Below, piece by piece: positions 19,902 through 28,854 of a stretch of 64,000 nt of DNA; position 1 is the first letter of the stretch; every line of letters begins with the position of its first letter. The notes beneath the pieces were generated by a model. That model ran no database searches and was not told the origin of the DNA. It was given only the letters and a program-made list of their open reading frames with translations. Origin of the DNA: an uncultured Alphaproteobacteria bacterium (lineage in GTDB: Bacteria; Pseudomonadota; Alphaproteobacteria; Rhizobiales; Aestuariivirgaceae); the NCBI GenBank assembly GCA_937870685.1, contig CALMZX010000104.1, positions 1 to 64,000 of the forward strand, read 5' to 3'. A program made the position numbers and the translations under genes.

Positions 19902-20177
19902 GTGCAGAACGCATTGGGCCCCGTCGGAAAACGCATGGCGGAAAAACTGGAGCGCGCCTTCAGCCCGTCCAGCCTCGACGTCATTGATGAAAGCCACCAC
20001 CACGCAGGCCACTCCGGCAGCCGCCCGGATGGCGAAAGCCATTTCCGCATCCGCATCGCCGCGGCGGCACTGGATGGCCTGAGCCGCGTCAACCAGCACC
20101 GCAAGGTCAACGAGGTGCTGGCGAATGAACTCCGCTCCCGCGTTCACGCCCTTGCCATCGAGGTGCTGAAGGCCTGA
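19902..20177 (+). CDS. BolA family protein
   Basis: About 91 aa. RMAEKLERAFSPSSLDVIDESHHHAGHSG...ESHFRIRIAAAALDGLSRVNQHRKVNEVLANEL is a clear BolA domain, with the DESHxHAGH metal/iron-sulfur-binding His region. BolA proteins partner monothiol glutaredoxins in Fe-S or iron signalling. The start is uncertain: TTG 19878 (ORF track), GTG 19902 (AAAGG about 9 nt upstream, the usual N-terminal length) or ATG 19935. I chose GTG 19902. Confidence 0.88.
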   Translation: MQNALGPVGKRMAEKLERAFSPSSLDVIDESHHHAGHSGSRPDGESHFRIRIAAAALDGLSRVNQHRKVNEVLANELRSRVHALAIEVLKA

Positions 20178-20192
20178 GATTCATACTGGGAC

Positions 20193-21491
20193 TCAGCCGG
20201 TCTTCTCGTCCGTCTCGTCGCCGGGTTTCTCCAGCTTCATCACCCGGATCGAAGTCAGCTGCTGGCGCTTCTTCTTGAGGATTTCGAAGCGGAAGCCGTG
20301 GAAGCTGAAGGTCTGCCCCACCGACGGAATCATCCGCGCCTCGTGGATGACGAGCCCCGCGAGCGTCGTCGCTTCATCATCTGGCAGCTCCCAGTCAAAC
20401 GCCCGGTTGAGATCACGCAGCGGCAGCGCGCCATCGACGATGATCGAGCCGTCCTTCGACTTGCGCACGCCTGTTGCCACCGCGTCGAACTCGTCCTTGA
20501 TGTCGCCAACGATCTCTTCGATGATGTCTTCCAGTGTGATCAGGCCCTGCACCTCGCCATATTCGTCAACCACGATGGCGAAGTGTGTCTTGCGCCGCAG
20601 GAAGGCGTTGAGCTGGTCCTCCAGCGGCCGCGTGTCCGGCACGAACCACGGGTCCGAGAGGATGTCGTCCAGCTTCACCTTGCCATGTTCACCTTCCACC
20701 TTCTGGATCGCGGCGAAAAGCGCCTTGGCGTGCAAGACACCAATGATGTTGTCGGGCTTGTCCTTCCACACGGGGATGCGCGTGTGACCTGACTTCAACA
20801 CCTGCGCCACGATGTCTTTCACGGGTTCTGCCACGTCCAGCGTCACCATCTTGGTGCGGTGGACCATCACGTCCATCACCTCGAGGTCTTTCAGGTCAAG
20901 GATACCGCCCAGCATGTCCTTGTCCGTCTTCACCAGCGTTTCTTCCTTGTGGTGAAGATCGATTGCGCCGCGCAGTTCCTCGTGTGCCGAGAGCACGTTC
21001 TTGCTGTCATCCACATTGGCACCGAGCATCTTCAGCGTGAACTTCACGATCACCTCCACCGTCAGCACGATGGGGCCGAGCACCGCCGAGATGACGCGCA
21101 TCAGCGGCGCCACGAAGATCGAGGTCCTCTCCGGATAGGTGATGGCATAGGTCTTGGGCATCACTTCGGCGAAGATCAGGATCACCACGGTCATGACGCC
21201 CGAGGCGATCACCGCACCGCTGTCGCCGAACATCTTGATGAGGGCCGCCGTCGCCACCGCCGATGCCGTGATATTGGCGAGGTTGTTGCCGAGCAGCAGC
21301 GCGCCGATCAGGCGCTCCGGCGCTTCCAGCAGGCGCAGCGCCGTGCTGGCCCGCGTGCTGCCGCGCTTTTCGATTTCATTGAGCCGCGCCCGCGAGGCCG
21401 CTGTCAGTCCCGTTTCCGCCGCTGAGAAAAACGCTGCCACCAGCAGCAGGAGAATGATGGAAAGAACGGCAGTGCCGATGTCACCACTCAT
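20193..21491 (-). CDS. CNNM/CorC-type transporter with DUF21, CBS pair and CorC_HlyC domains
   Basis: 432-aa inner-membrane protein of the hemolysin-C/CorC/CNNM family, linked to Mg2+ or Co2+ export. The N-terminal DUF21 has about four transmembrane helices (1-140, starting LSIILLLLVAAFFSAAETGLTAASRARL). Two CBS domains follow (about 200-335), then the CorC_HlyC domain (about 340-425, DGSIIVDGALPLRDLNRAFDWELP). It begins inside the aroB stop (ATGA overlap), so it is coupled to the shikimate genes. Confidence 0.93.
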   Translation of the reverse strand: MSGDIGTAVLSIILLLLVAAFFSAAETGLTAASRARLNEIEKRGSTRASTALRLLEAPERLIGALLLGNNLANITASAVATAALIKMFGDSGAVIASGVMTVVILIFAEVMPKTYAITYPERTSIFVAPLMRVISAVLGPIVLTVEVIVKFTLKMLGANVDDSKNVLSAHEELRGAIDLHHKEETLVKTDKDMLGGILDLKDLEVMDVMVHRTKMVTLDVAEPVKDIVAQVLKSGHTRIPVWKDKPDNIIGVLHAKALFAAIQKVEGEHGKVKLDDILSDPWFVPDTRPLEDQLNAFLRRKTHFAIVVDEYGEVQGLITLEDIIEEIVGDIKDEFDAVATGVRKSKDGSIIVDGALPLRDLNRAFDWELPDDEATTLAGLVIHEARMIPSVGQTFSFHGFRFEILKKKRQQLTSIRVMKLEKPGDETDEKTG

Positions 21492-22609
21492 GGATGTTTC
21501 AAGTCCTCTTCCAGAAACCGCAGTACGTCCGCATCCGGCACGTCCTTCGCGATGAACGCCTCGCCGATGCCTCGCACCAATATGAACGTCAGCCTGCCCG
21601 CCACAGCTTTCTTGTCCTGACGCATCAGTTCAAGCAGGCCCTGTGGGGGTGGCAGATCACCGGGAATCTCGCGTGAATGGATGGGCAGCCCCGCCGCCTT
21701 CAGGTGAGCCGCCACGCGCCCTGCCGTTTGCGGCGGGCACAGGCCACGGGCCTCGGAGAAGCGGAAGGCCTGCACCATGCCGATGGCCACCGACTCACCA
21801 TGCAGCAGTCGCTGCGAATAACCGGTTGCCGCCTCCAGCGCATGCCCGAAGGTATGGCCGAGATTGAGCAGCGCGCGCACGCCCGTCTCCGTCTCGTCTT
21901 CCGCCACAATATTGGCCTTGGCCTTGCAACTCACGGCCACCGCGTGGCCGATGGCCTCCAGGTCACCTGCAAATACCCTGCCGACGTTGTCATCAAGCCA
22001 GTCAAAGAAGCCCCTGTCGCCCAGCAGGCCATATTTCACCACTTCAGCATAACCCGCCGCCAGTTCCCGGCGTGGCAACGTCTTGAGCAGTCCAAGGTCG
22101 GCCAGCACCAGTTGCGGCTGATGGAAGGCCCCCACCAGGTTCTTGCCATGGGGCGAGTTGATGCCGGTCTTGCCTCCAACAGAGGAATCCACCTGTGCCA
22201 GAAGCGTTGTCGGGATCTGGATGAAGTTGACACCACGCCTGAGGATCGCCGCCGCAAATCCGGCGAGATCGCCGATCACCCCGCCGCCAAAGGCGATGAT
22301 GGTGTCACGCCGTTCGACGCCTGCCGCCAGCAGCTTGTCACACAGCTCGGCCAGCGTGGCGTAGCTCTTGCTCTTCTCGCCGGGGGCCAGCACGATGGCA
22401 TCACTGCCCACGCCAGCCGCCGAGAGAGAGGCCTGCAGGGCCGCGAGATGATGCCGCGCCACGTTTGCGTCGGTGACAATCACCGCATGCGGCCGCTTCA
22501 GGTGCGGTTTCACCAGTTCCCCGGCGCGCGCCAGCAGGCCGTTACCGATCAGGATGTCATAGGAGCGGTCGCCGAGGGCGACAGCAACAGTCGTGTGTGA
22601 TGTGTTCAT
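21488..22609 (-). CDS. aroB: 3-dehydroquinate synthase
   Basis: Converts DAHP to 3-dehydroquinate, NAD- and metal-dependent, in the shikimate pathway. 373 aa. Visible are GGGVIGDLAGFAAAILRRGVNFIQIPTTLLAQVDSSVGGKTGIN (about 105-150) and the metal-binding E...H...H set (LNLGHTFGHALEA). ATGA overlaps tie it to aroK upstream and the CNNM gene downstream. Confidence 0.97.
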   Translation of the reverse strand: MNTSHTTVAVALGDRSYDILIGNGLLARAGELVKPHLKRPHAVIVTDANVARHHLAALQASLSAAGVGSDAIVLAPGEKSKSYATLAELCDKLLAAGVERRDTIIAFGGGVIGDLAGFAAAILRRGVNFIQIPTTLLAQVDSSVGGKTGINSPHGKNLVGAFHQPQLVLADLGLLKTLPRRELAAGYAEVVKYGLLGDRGFFDWLDDNVGRVFAGDLEAIGHAVAVSCKAKANIVAEDETETGVRALLNLGHTFGHALEAATGYSQRLLHGESVAIGMVQAFRFSEARGLCPPQTAGRVAAHLKAAGLPIHSREIPGDLPPPQGLLELMRQDKKAVAGRLTFILVRGIGEAFIAKDVPDADVLRFLEEDLKHP

Positions 22610-23208
22610 GATGCGGATACGGTTGGGCTTGCGGCGGATTCGGATTGGGCCTTGCGGGCCAGCGCCCGCAGCACGTCATTCACCATCTGGGCGTGCTGCA
22701 CGTCACGGCATTCCACCGTGACATCGGCTTCGGCATAGACAGGATAGCGGTCTTCGATGAGGCCGCGCATCACCGCCTCCGGGTCGGCGGTGCGCAAGAG
22801 CGGGCGGTCATTGCGTTTCATCACCCGCTTCATCAGCAGGCCAAGGTCGGCCTTCAGCCAGACGCAGATGCCGCCTTCCTTGATCCGCGCCCGGGTCTCC
22901 GGGTTCATGTAGGCTCCGCCACCGGTGGCGAGAATCTGTTCGCCATTTTCCATCAGCCGCGCGATCACCTTGCGCTCGCCATCGCGGAAGTAGGCTTCGC
23001 CATGTTCGGCAAAGATGTCGGCGATGGTCTTGCCCGCGGCGGCCTCGATCTCGTGATCGGCGGCGACGAAGGAGAGCCCCATTTTCTCGGCCAGCCGCCG
23101 CCCGATGCTGGTCTTGCCTGCCCCCATCAGGCCCACAAGCACGATGGGCCGCCCGCGCAACAGCGCCTTGGCGGCTTCGAGGTCCTTGCTGGTGGAACGC
23201 TTGGCCAT
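22606..23208 (-). CDS. aroK: Shikimate kinase
   Basis: Phosphorylates shikimate with ATP. About 200 aa with the ATG at 23208, which has TGAGG upstream; the ORF track uses a TTG eight codons earlier. Walker A is GLMGAGKTSIGRRLAEKMG (about 26-44), the shikimate-binding DHEIE and TGGGAYM follow, and the lid region ends with RNDRPLLRT. It is the first gene of aroK-aroB-CNNM. Confidence 0.96.
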   Translation of the reverse strand: MAKRSTSKDLEAAKALLRGRPIVLVGLMGAGKTSIGRRLAEKMGLSFVAADHEIEAAAGKTIADIFAEHGEAYFRDGERKVIARLMENGEQILATGGGAYMNPETRARIKEGGICVWLKADLGLLMKRVMKRNDRPLLRTADPEAVMRGLIEDRYPVYAEADVTVECRDVQHAQMVNDVLRALARKAQSESAASPTVSAS

Positions 23209-23319
23209 GTCGGGGGCCTCATAGCGCATCAATGCCGGGATTGCATGGGTTTTGAGAAAGGCATTTTTCTGGTGCAGGCCGCAGGCCTTTCTGGCACAAT
23301 CACGGTCGGGGGTTATGTC

Positions 23320-23490
23320 GTGTCAGATTTCATTGCGCATCAAGTGATTCCCGATTTCCTCAAATTCATCCTGGTGATCGCCGCACTGGTCGGTGCGGTC
23401 TATGGTGGTGCCCTTGCGCTGGCCACCTTCCCGCCCGAACAGTCCGACGTGATCCGCCCGCTGCCCCATGAAAAGCTCAGGCAGGACTGA
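23320..23490 (+). CDS. Small single-pass membrane protein (56 aa) upstream of xerD
   Basis: Starts at GTG 23320 with GGGGG about 8 nt upstream and ends at TGA 23490. The ORF track only shows it fused to a long antisense frame. One transmembrane helix FILVIAALVGAVYGGALALATF is followed by PPEQSDVIRPLPHEKLRQD. Similar tiny proteins ending in a PPEQS...RPLP-type tail occur divergent from aroK and before xerD in many Hyphomicrobiales. It overlaps xerD by 23 bases, so the two are co-translated. Function unknown. Confidence 0.75.
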   Translation: MSDFIAHQVIPDFLKFILVIAALVGAVYGGALALATFPPEQSDVIRPLPHEKLRQD

Positions 23491-24433
23491 GGCGCGCAAA
23501 GGCGGACCGCTGGTCAACCGCTTTCTCGAAATGATGGCGGCGGAGCGGGGAGCGGCCCGCAATTCCTTGCTCGCCTATGCCAACGACCTGACCGATTATG
23601 TGCAGGATCTGGCCCGCGCCGGTGCCTCACCGGAGTCAGCCACGACAGCCCATGTCCGCGACTATCTGCAAGGGCTCGAAACCCGCGGCCTCGCCCGCCG
23701 CACCGCCGCGCGCCGCCTCTCCGCCATCCGGCAGTTCCACGCCTTCCTGCACAGCGAAGGCTTCACCCGGCAGAATCCGGCTCAGATCGTCGAGAGTCCG
23801 AAACAGCAGCGCAGCCTGCCGGAGGTCTTGTCGGCGGCAGAGATCCAGTCCCTTCTGGCAACAGCTGCGGCAGAAGCCTCAGCCGCCAAGGGCAAACCCG
23901 CTTTCAAGGCCTGGCGCCTGCATGCGCTTGTGTCACTTCTGGCCGCAACGGGCCTGCGTGTGTCGGAACTCATCACCCTCACCCGCCGCCAGCTCGCGGC
24001 GGACGCGGACATGCTGGTGATCAAGGGCAAGGGCGGACGCGAGCGTATGGTTCCCGTGGCGCCCGGCGCGCGTGGCGTGCTGACGCGCTATCTCTCATTC
24101 CTTGCCGTCCACGATGAAAAATCACCCTGGGCCTTCCCGTCACACGGCAAGTCCGGCACGCTGACCCGCCAGCATTTTGCCCTTGAACTGAAGGCGCTCG
24201 CGGCGCGGGCCGGCCTGGCACCCCAGCGCATCTCGCCTCACGTGTTGCGCCACGGCTTTGCCACACGCCTGCTCGATCATGGAGCCGACCTGCGCGCCGT
24301 GCAGCAGATGCTTGGACACGCCGACATCTCGACAACCCAGGTTTACACCCATGTGCAGGCCTCGCGGCTGACGGCAGCGGTGGAGGAATTTCACCCCCTC
24401 GCCCGCAAGAAGGCCGCAGCCAAGACACGTTGA
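23468..24433 (+). CDS. xerD: Tyrosine recombinase XerD-like
   Basis: Site-specific recombinase that resolves chromosome dimers at dif. 321 aa. The N-terminal SAM-like DNA-binding domain (about 15-100) has SLLAYANDLTDYVQDL and RTAARRLSAIRQFH. The catalytic residues of the C-terminal domain are visible as Arg in TGLRVSELITL, HVLRHGFAT (H-x-x-R), H of LGHADISTTQ and the nucleophile Tyr in VYTHV. The genomic position next to aroK and accA matches alphaproteobacterial xerD. Confidence 0.93.
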   Translation: MKSSGRTEARKGGPLVNRFLEMMAAERGAARNSLLAYANDLTDYVQDLARAGASPESATTAHVRDYLQGLETRGLARRTAARRLSAIRQFHAFLHSEGFTRQNPAQIVESPKQQRSLPEVLSAAEIQSLLATAAAEASAAKGKPAFKAWRLHALVSLLAATGLRVSELITLTRRQLAADADMLVIKGKGGRERMVPVAPGARGVLTRYLSFLAVHDEKSPWAFPSHGKSGTLTRQHFALELKALAARAGLAPQRISPHVLRHGFATRLLDHGADLRAVQQMLGHADISTTQVYTHVQASRLTAAVEEFHPLARKKAAAKTR

Positions 24434-24488
24434 CAATCTGGGGCCACCCCGCCAGTAACATCATCGAACAAACGCTCCGAGGTTGATC

Positions 24489-25442
24489 TTGCAGGCATTT
24501 CTCGATTTCGAGGCCCCCGTTGCCGAACTGGAAGGCAAAATTGCCGAATTGCGCGCCCTCGCCCAGGGCGATGCTTCGGTGTCGATCGCCGATGAAGTGA
24601 AATCGCTGGAGAAGAAGGCGTCCAAAAACCTCGCTGATCTCTATGCCAACCTTGAACCGTGGCAGAAATCGCAGGTGGCCCGCCATCCCGACAGGCCCCA
24701 CGCCCTCGACTACATCAAGACCCTGATCACCGACTTCGTGCCGCTCGCCGGAGACCGCAAGTTTGCCGAGGACGAAGCCCTCGTCGGCGGCCTGGGCCGT
24801 TTCCGTGGCCGTGGCGTTGTCGTCATCGGTCAGGAAAAAGGCAATGACACCCAGAGCCGCCTCAAGCACAACTGGGGCATGGCGAAGCCGGAGGGCTACC
24901 GCAAGGCGGTGCGCCTCATGGAAACGGCAGACCGCTTCGGCCTGCCGGTTATCACGCTGGTTGATACGTCCGGCGCCTATCCCGGCGTCGATGCTGAAGA
25001 GCGCGGCCAGGCCGAAGCCATCGCCCGCTCCACCGATTGCTGCCTGTCACTGGGCGTGCCGCTTGTTTCGCTGATCATCGGCGAAGGCGGCTCCGGCGGT
25101 GCCATTGCCATCGCCACGGGCAACAGCGTTTTGATGCTCGAGCACGCCATTTACAGTGTCATTTCGCCGGAAGGTGCGGCCTCCATTCTCTGGCGCGATG
25201 CGGCCCGTGCCAAGGATGCCGCCGCCGCCCTCAAGATCACCGCGCAGGACCTGAAGAAACTCGGTGTCATCGACGAAATCATCCCTGAACCGCTGGGCGG
25301 CGCGCACCGTAAGCCGGAAGCGGCCATCGCCGCCGGTGGCGACGCCGTGGCCCGCGCCCTCCAGGCGCTGGAAGGCGTATCGCCGGACGTCTTGCGCACC
25401 CAGCGCCGCGAGAAGTTCCTCGGGATCGGCCGCGGCCTCTGA
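24489..25442 (+). CDS. accA: Acetyl-CoA carboxylase carboxyltransferase subunit alpha
   Basis: Alpha subunit of the carboxyltransferase making malonyl-CoA for fatty acid synthesis. About 317 aa. The start is taken as TTG 24489 ([17 protein letters not shown]) because GAGG lies 6 nt upstream; the ORF-track TTG at 24483 would touch that site. Key segments are [38 protein letters not shown] and [13 protein letters not shown], typical of AccA. accD is not in the window. Confidence 0.96.
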   Translation: MQAFLDFEAPVAELEGKIAELRALAQGDASVSIADEVKSLEKKASKNLADLYANLEPWQKSQVARHPDRPHALDYIKTLITDFVPLAGDRKFAEDEALVGGLGRFRGRGVVVIGQEKGNDTQSRLKHNWGMAKPEGYRKAVRLMETADRFGLPVITLVDTSGAYPGVDAEERGQAEAIARSTDCCLSLGVPLVSLIIGEGGSGGAIAIATGNSVLMLEHAIYSVISPEGAASILWRDAARAKDAAAALKITAQDLKKLGVIDEIIPEPLGGAHRKPEAAIAAGGDAVARALQALEGVSPDVLRTQRREKFLGIGRGL

Positions 25443-25500
25443 GAGCACCAAGGTCAGGTGCCATCAGTCCGCCGCACTCGGCAGGAAAGGATTGGCCATC

Positions 25501-26967
25501 ATGACACATGTGTTTGACACGAAACTGAACCGCCGCCGCCTGCTCACGGGGTCCGCCGCCCTCGCTGCCTTCGCAAGCCTGCCGCGCTCCACTCCCGCCG
25601 CGGCACAGGTCGCCAACCTGCGCGTCACCACCCGCGTGCTGGAGGTCAAGGGCAAGGCGGCAACCGTCATGGGCATCCTTGATGACCAGGGCCGCCACGG
25701 CGTGAACATGGTCTTCAACGGACGCTTCGCCGCGCGCCTCACCAACGGGCTCTCGGAAGAAACCATGGTGCACTGGCACGGCCTGACGCCTCCGCTGGCG
25801 CAGGATGGCGTGCCCATGCTCTCCGGCCCTCCGCTGAAGCCCGGTGAAACAGCCGACTATGACTTCGCCACCCGTGATGCCGGCACCCATTGGATGCACT
25901 CCCACGTCGGCCTGCAGGAACAGCAGATGCTGGCCGCCCCCCTCATCATCCGGGAAAGCAACGCGCCGCTCTATGACGAGCAGGAGCACGTGGTAATGCT
26001 GCATGATTTCACCTTTCGCGATCCGAAGGAAATCCTTGCCGAACTGCAGGCGGGCGGCGGCGGGCATGCGGCCCACGCCGGACATGGTGGCGGAAACATG
26101 CAAGGCATGGATCACAGCGCCATGGGGCACGGTGAAGCCCCGGCGGCAGGGTCTGCCATGCTGAACGACATCACCTTCGATGCCTTCCTCGCCAATGACC
26201 GCACGCTGGACGATCCGGAGGTCGTGAAGGCCGAGAAAGGCGGGCGTTTCCGCCTGCGCATCATCAACGCCAGCGCCGCCAGCAACATGTGGATCGACCT
26301 CGGCGCGCTGTCCGGCGAGTTGATCGCCGTCGATGGCCATGCCGTGCAGCCCGTGAAAGGCCAGCGCTTCCCGCTCGCCATCGCCCAGCGCGCCGACATC
26401 CGGCTGGAACTGCCGCAAGGTCCGGGCGCCTATCCCGTTCTCTTCAAGGTGGAGGGCGGCACGGGCCAGTCCGGCATCATCCTCGCTGCTGGCGATGCGA
26501 CGGTTGCGAAGATCAGCGACCAGGGTGAGGTGCAGCCGCCACTGGATCTGGCGCTGGAAGCCCGCCTGAAATTCATGGGCAAGACACCCGAGATCGCCGT
26601 CTCAAAAACCGAGATGGTCATGCTCACCGGCGGCGGCGCGGATTATGTCTGGGGCCTCAACGGCAAGTCGTCCATGCATGACGTGCTCTTCAAGGTGCGC
26701 GAGGGCGAGCGCTACGAGGTGATGTTCCACAACATGACGGGCATGGCCCACCCGATGCATCTGCATGGGCACTATTTCAAGGTCGTCGGCATCGGCAACG
26801 AGCGCATCGACGGCGCGCTCCGCGACACCGTGCTGGTGCCTGTGGGCGGCATGGTCACCATCCAGTTCGACGCCAACAACCCCGGCACCTGGGCCTTCCA
26901 CTGCCACCATGTCTATCACATGAATTCCGGCATGATGGGCGCCATCGCCTACAGCACCGCAGCCTGA
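25501..26967 (+). CDS. Tat-exported multicopper oxidase (CopA/CueO-like)
   Basis: 488-aa periplasmic laccase-type oxidase. A twin-arginine signal (NRRRLLTGSAALAAFASL) ends near residue 35. Copper motifs are HWHG (domain 1), HSHVGLQ, and at the C-terminus HPMHLHGH and HCHHVYHMNSGMM, giving all type 1, 2 and 3 ligands. A His/Met-rich insert (HAAHAGHGGGNMQGMDHSAMGHGE, about 190-215) resembles the copper-binding segment of CopA/CueO proteins. Copper tolerance by Cu(I) oxidation is likely. No copper regulator or pump lies nearby. It begins 58 bp after accA. Confidence 0.9.
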   Translation: MTHVFDTKLNRRRLLTGSAALAAFASLPRSTPAAAQVANLRVTTRVLEVKGKAATVMGILDDQGRHGVNMVFNGRFAARLTNGLSEETMVHWHGLTPPLAQDGVPMLSGPPLKPGETADYDFATRDAGTHWMHSHVGLQEQQMLAAPLIIRESNAPLYDEQEHVVMLHDFTFRDPKEILAELQAGGGGHAAHAGHGGGNMQGMDHSAMGHGEAPAAGSAMLNDITFDAFLANDRTLDDPEVVKAEKGGRFRLRIINASAASNMWIDLGALSGELIAVDGHAVQPVKGQRFPLAIAQRADIRLELPQGPGAYPVLFKVEGGTGQSGIILAAGDATVAKISDQGEVQPPLDLALEARLKFMGKTPEIAVSKTEMVMLTGGGADYVWGLNGKSSMHDVLFKVREGERYEVMFHNMTGMAHPMHLHGHYFKVVGIGNERIDGALRDTVLVPVGGMVTIQFDANNPGTWAFHCHHVYHMNSGMMGAIAYSTAA

Positions 26968-27644
26968 AGCCAGCGCTCAAGCGCGGCCGCCGTTTCATCC
27001 GGATATTCCAGTGTGGGGAAATGCCCGCAGTCCGGCAGTTCAACATAGTCTCCGCGCGCCACCGAGGCCGCAATCCGCTGGCCATCCGCCGCCGGGCTGA
27101 ACTTGTCGTGCACGCCCCAAAGACAGAGCACGGGACAGGAGATCTCGCCGAGCCGTCCCCACTTGTCTGTGCGCTGCGCCAGCGCATCGGACTGCCGGGC
27201 CAGTGTCTCCGGGTCCATGGCCTGCGCCATGGTGATGAAGGCCTCCCGTGTTGCAGGCCCCCGTGGCCCCGGCAAATGCGCGATCATGTTGCCCATTTCG
27301 ATCAGTACCTGCTGCTTCTCGCCGCCACGAATGCGGGCCGAGCGCCGCAGGCCCGCCGCCGGATCGGCAACGGCACCCGCACCTGCCCCGATCACCACCA
27401 GTCCCTCCACCCGCTCCGGTGCCGCCAGCGCCACCTCCAGCGCCAGCCGCCCGCCCATGGAGGTCCCCAGAACCACAAAGCGTTCCGGGGCAAATGCCAA
27501 TACCTCTGCCACCATGGCCCCGAAGCTGTCCTGCGCAGCAACATGGCTTCGGACCTCCACGGCTTCCGCCAGCCGTCCGGCAATCGCACCATAGAGTCCG
27601 GCATCACAGCCGAAGGCGGGAATCATGACCAGTGTCTTGCGCAT
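26949..27644 (-). CDS. Alpha/beta hydrolase
   Basis: 231 aa from ATG 27644; the ORF-track start adds 23 residues without family support. The nucleophile elbow GTSMGGRLALE is near residue 70, and the catalytic His is likely in DCGHFPTLEYPDETAAALERWL at the C-terminus. LCLWGVHDKFSP supplies the Asp. Substrate unknown. Its 3' end overlaps the convergent multicopper oxidase gene by 19 bases. Confidence 0.85.
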   Translation of the reverse strand: MRKTLVMIPAFGCDAGLYGAIAGRLAEAVEVRSHVAAQDSFGAMVAEVLAFAPERFVVLGTSMGGRLALEVALAAPERVEGLVVIGAGAGAVADPAAGLRRSARIRGGEKQQVLIEMGNMIAHLPGPRGPATREAFITMAQAMDPETLARQSDALAQRTDKWGRLGEISCPVLCLWGVHDKFSPAADGQRIAASVARGDYVELPDCGHFPTLEYPDETAAALERWLQAAVL

Positions 27645-27727
27645 GGTGGCTCTGACCTCTTGTGCTTGTTTCAAATGCAGTGTGCCGCCATAAGGCTCGG
27701 CGGTGCAACTCAATCCATGGAACCCCG

Positions 27728-28720
27728 ATGATCAAGTCCCTCGATGTCAAGCTGAAGAAGATCACCTCCGGCAAATACAGGCCTGCCGACTTCATCGTCG
27801 CCGATGCCAAGGACCCGGAGATGTCCGGCGGCGCCTCCTCAACCGGCCCGAAGGACCTCGCTGACGAAAGCAAGGGCTTCCACACCGTCGAGCACTTCCG
27901 CCAGACCGTGGTGGACATGGTGAAGCACGGCAACATCGACATCATGCTGGTCGCCGCCTCCTCCCTCGAAGCCATCGCCAGAACCGGCCTGTTCAAGAAG
28001 TCGAAGGTGACGCCGGCCATCCGCGCCAACGACGCCACCGACATCTGGCGCGCCCGCCACTCCACCTATGCCAAGGAAATGGCCCGCCCCTTCCGCACGG
28101 CAAACCTCGCCCACTGCAGGAAGTTCTCGGACCTCGGCCTCTACTCCGTCACCTTCAACAATGACCTCTCGGCCGACTATGCCCATCTCGAAGCCTACAA
28201 CGCCTTCCGCGCCGAAGCCTCAAAGCTGAAGTTCCGCCACTTCCTCGAAGTTTTCAATCCGAATGCGCCGCAGAACCTCTCGCCCGAGCAGATTCCCGCC
28301 TTCGTCAACGACAACATCCTGCGCTGTGTCGCAGGCATGACCACGGCCGATGCGCCGCTCTTCCTCAAGATGCCCTTCAACGGCCGCAAGGCCATGGAGG
28401 AACTGGCAAGCTACGACCGCAATCTCGTGGTTGGCATTCTCGGTGGTTCCGGCGGCACCACGCGGGATACCTTCGAGCTTCTGCATCAGGGCGAAAAGTC
28501 CGGCGCCCGCGTCGCCCTCTTTGGCCGCAAGATCAAGCTCTCGGAGAGCCCGATTGACCTCGTCCACCTCTTCCGCCGCGTGGTGGAACGCGACCTCACC
28601 CCGGAGCAGGGCGTGAAGGAATACCACGCCATCCTCCGCAAGAAGAACCTCACAGCGGTGCGTTCCCTGGAAGACGACCAGAAGATCACCGAAAGCGTGC
28701 TCGACGGTTACAGGAAGTAA
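27728..28720 (+). CDS. Predicted TIM-barrel aldolase-like protein, unassigned
   Basis: 330 aa from ATG 27728. I do not recognise a named family with certainty. Late in the chain, LFLKMPFNGRKAMEEL and VVGILGGSGGTTRDTFELL...GARVALFGRKIKLSESP resemble the Schiff-base lysine strand and phosphate-binding end of class I (DhnA/DeoC-type) aldolases, whose signature ends in GRNI. IMLVAASSLEAIARTGLF would be an early barrel strand. A PfkB sugar kinase follows on the same strand after 134 bp, which fits a kinase-plus-aldolase route for a sugar phosphate. It is divergent from the hydrolase gene. Confidence 0.6.
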   Translation: MIKSLDVKLKKITSGKYRPADFIVADAKDPEMSGGASSTGPKDLADESKGFHTVEHFRQTVVDMVKHGNIDIMLVAASSLEAIARTGLFKKSKVTPAIRANDATDIWRARHSTYAKEMARPFRTANLAHCRKFSDLGLYSVTFNNDLSADYAHLEAYNAFRAEASKLKFRHFLEVFNPNAPQNLSPEQIPAFVNDNILRCVAGMTTADAPLFLKMPFNGRKAMEELASYDRNLVVGILGGSGGTTRDTFELLHQGEKSGARVALFGRKIKLSESPIDLVHLFRRVVERDLTPEQGVKEYHAILRKKNLTAVRSLEDDQKITESVLDGYRK

Positions 28721-28745
28721 GTGCGAGCATTTCACCCTTCCGCTC

Positions 28746-28832
28746 CGTCACCCCGGCGCAGGCCGGGGCGGGGCTTTGGTCACCTGCACACCGCAGGCAG
28801 AAAGCCCTCTCCCGGCCTGCGCCGGGATGACG
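28746..28832. repeat. Palindromic intergenic repeat, family C copy 1
   Basis: An 87-bp inverted repeat. The left arm starts CGTCACCCCGGCGCAGGCC and the right arm is CCGGCCTGCGCCGGGATGACG; the arms differ at one base over about 22. The centre (about 43 bp) contains a smaller dyad, CCTGC...GCAGG. It fills the gap between the aldolase-like and PfkB genes. A related copy lies at 53134-53253. Confidence 0.9.
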
Positions 28833-28854
28833 GTTGGAGGGAGGGAGCACTTCC

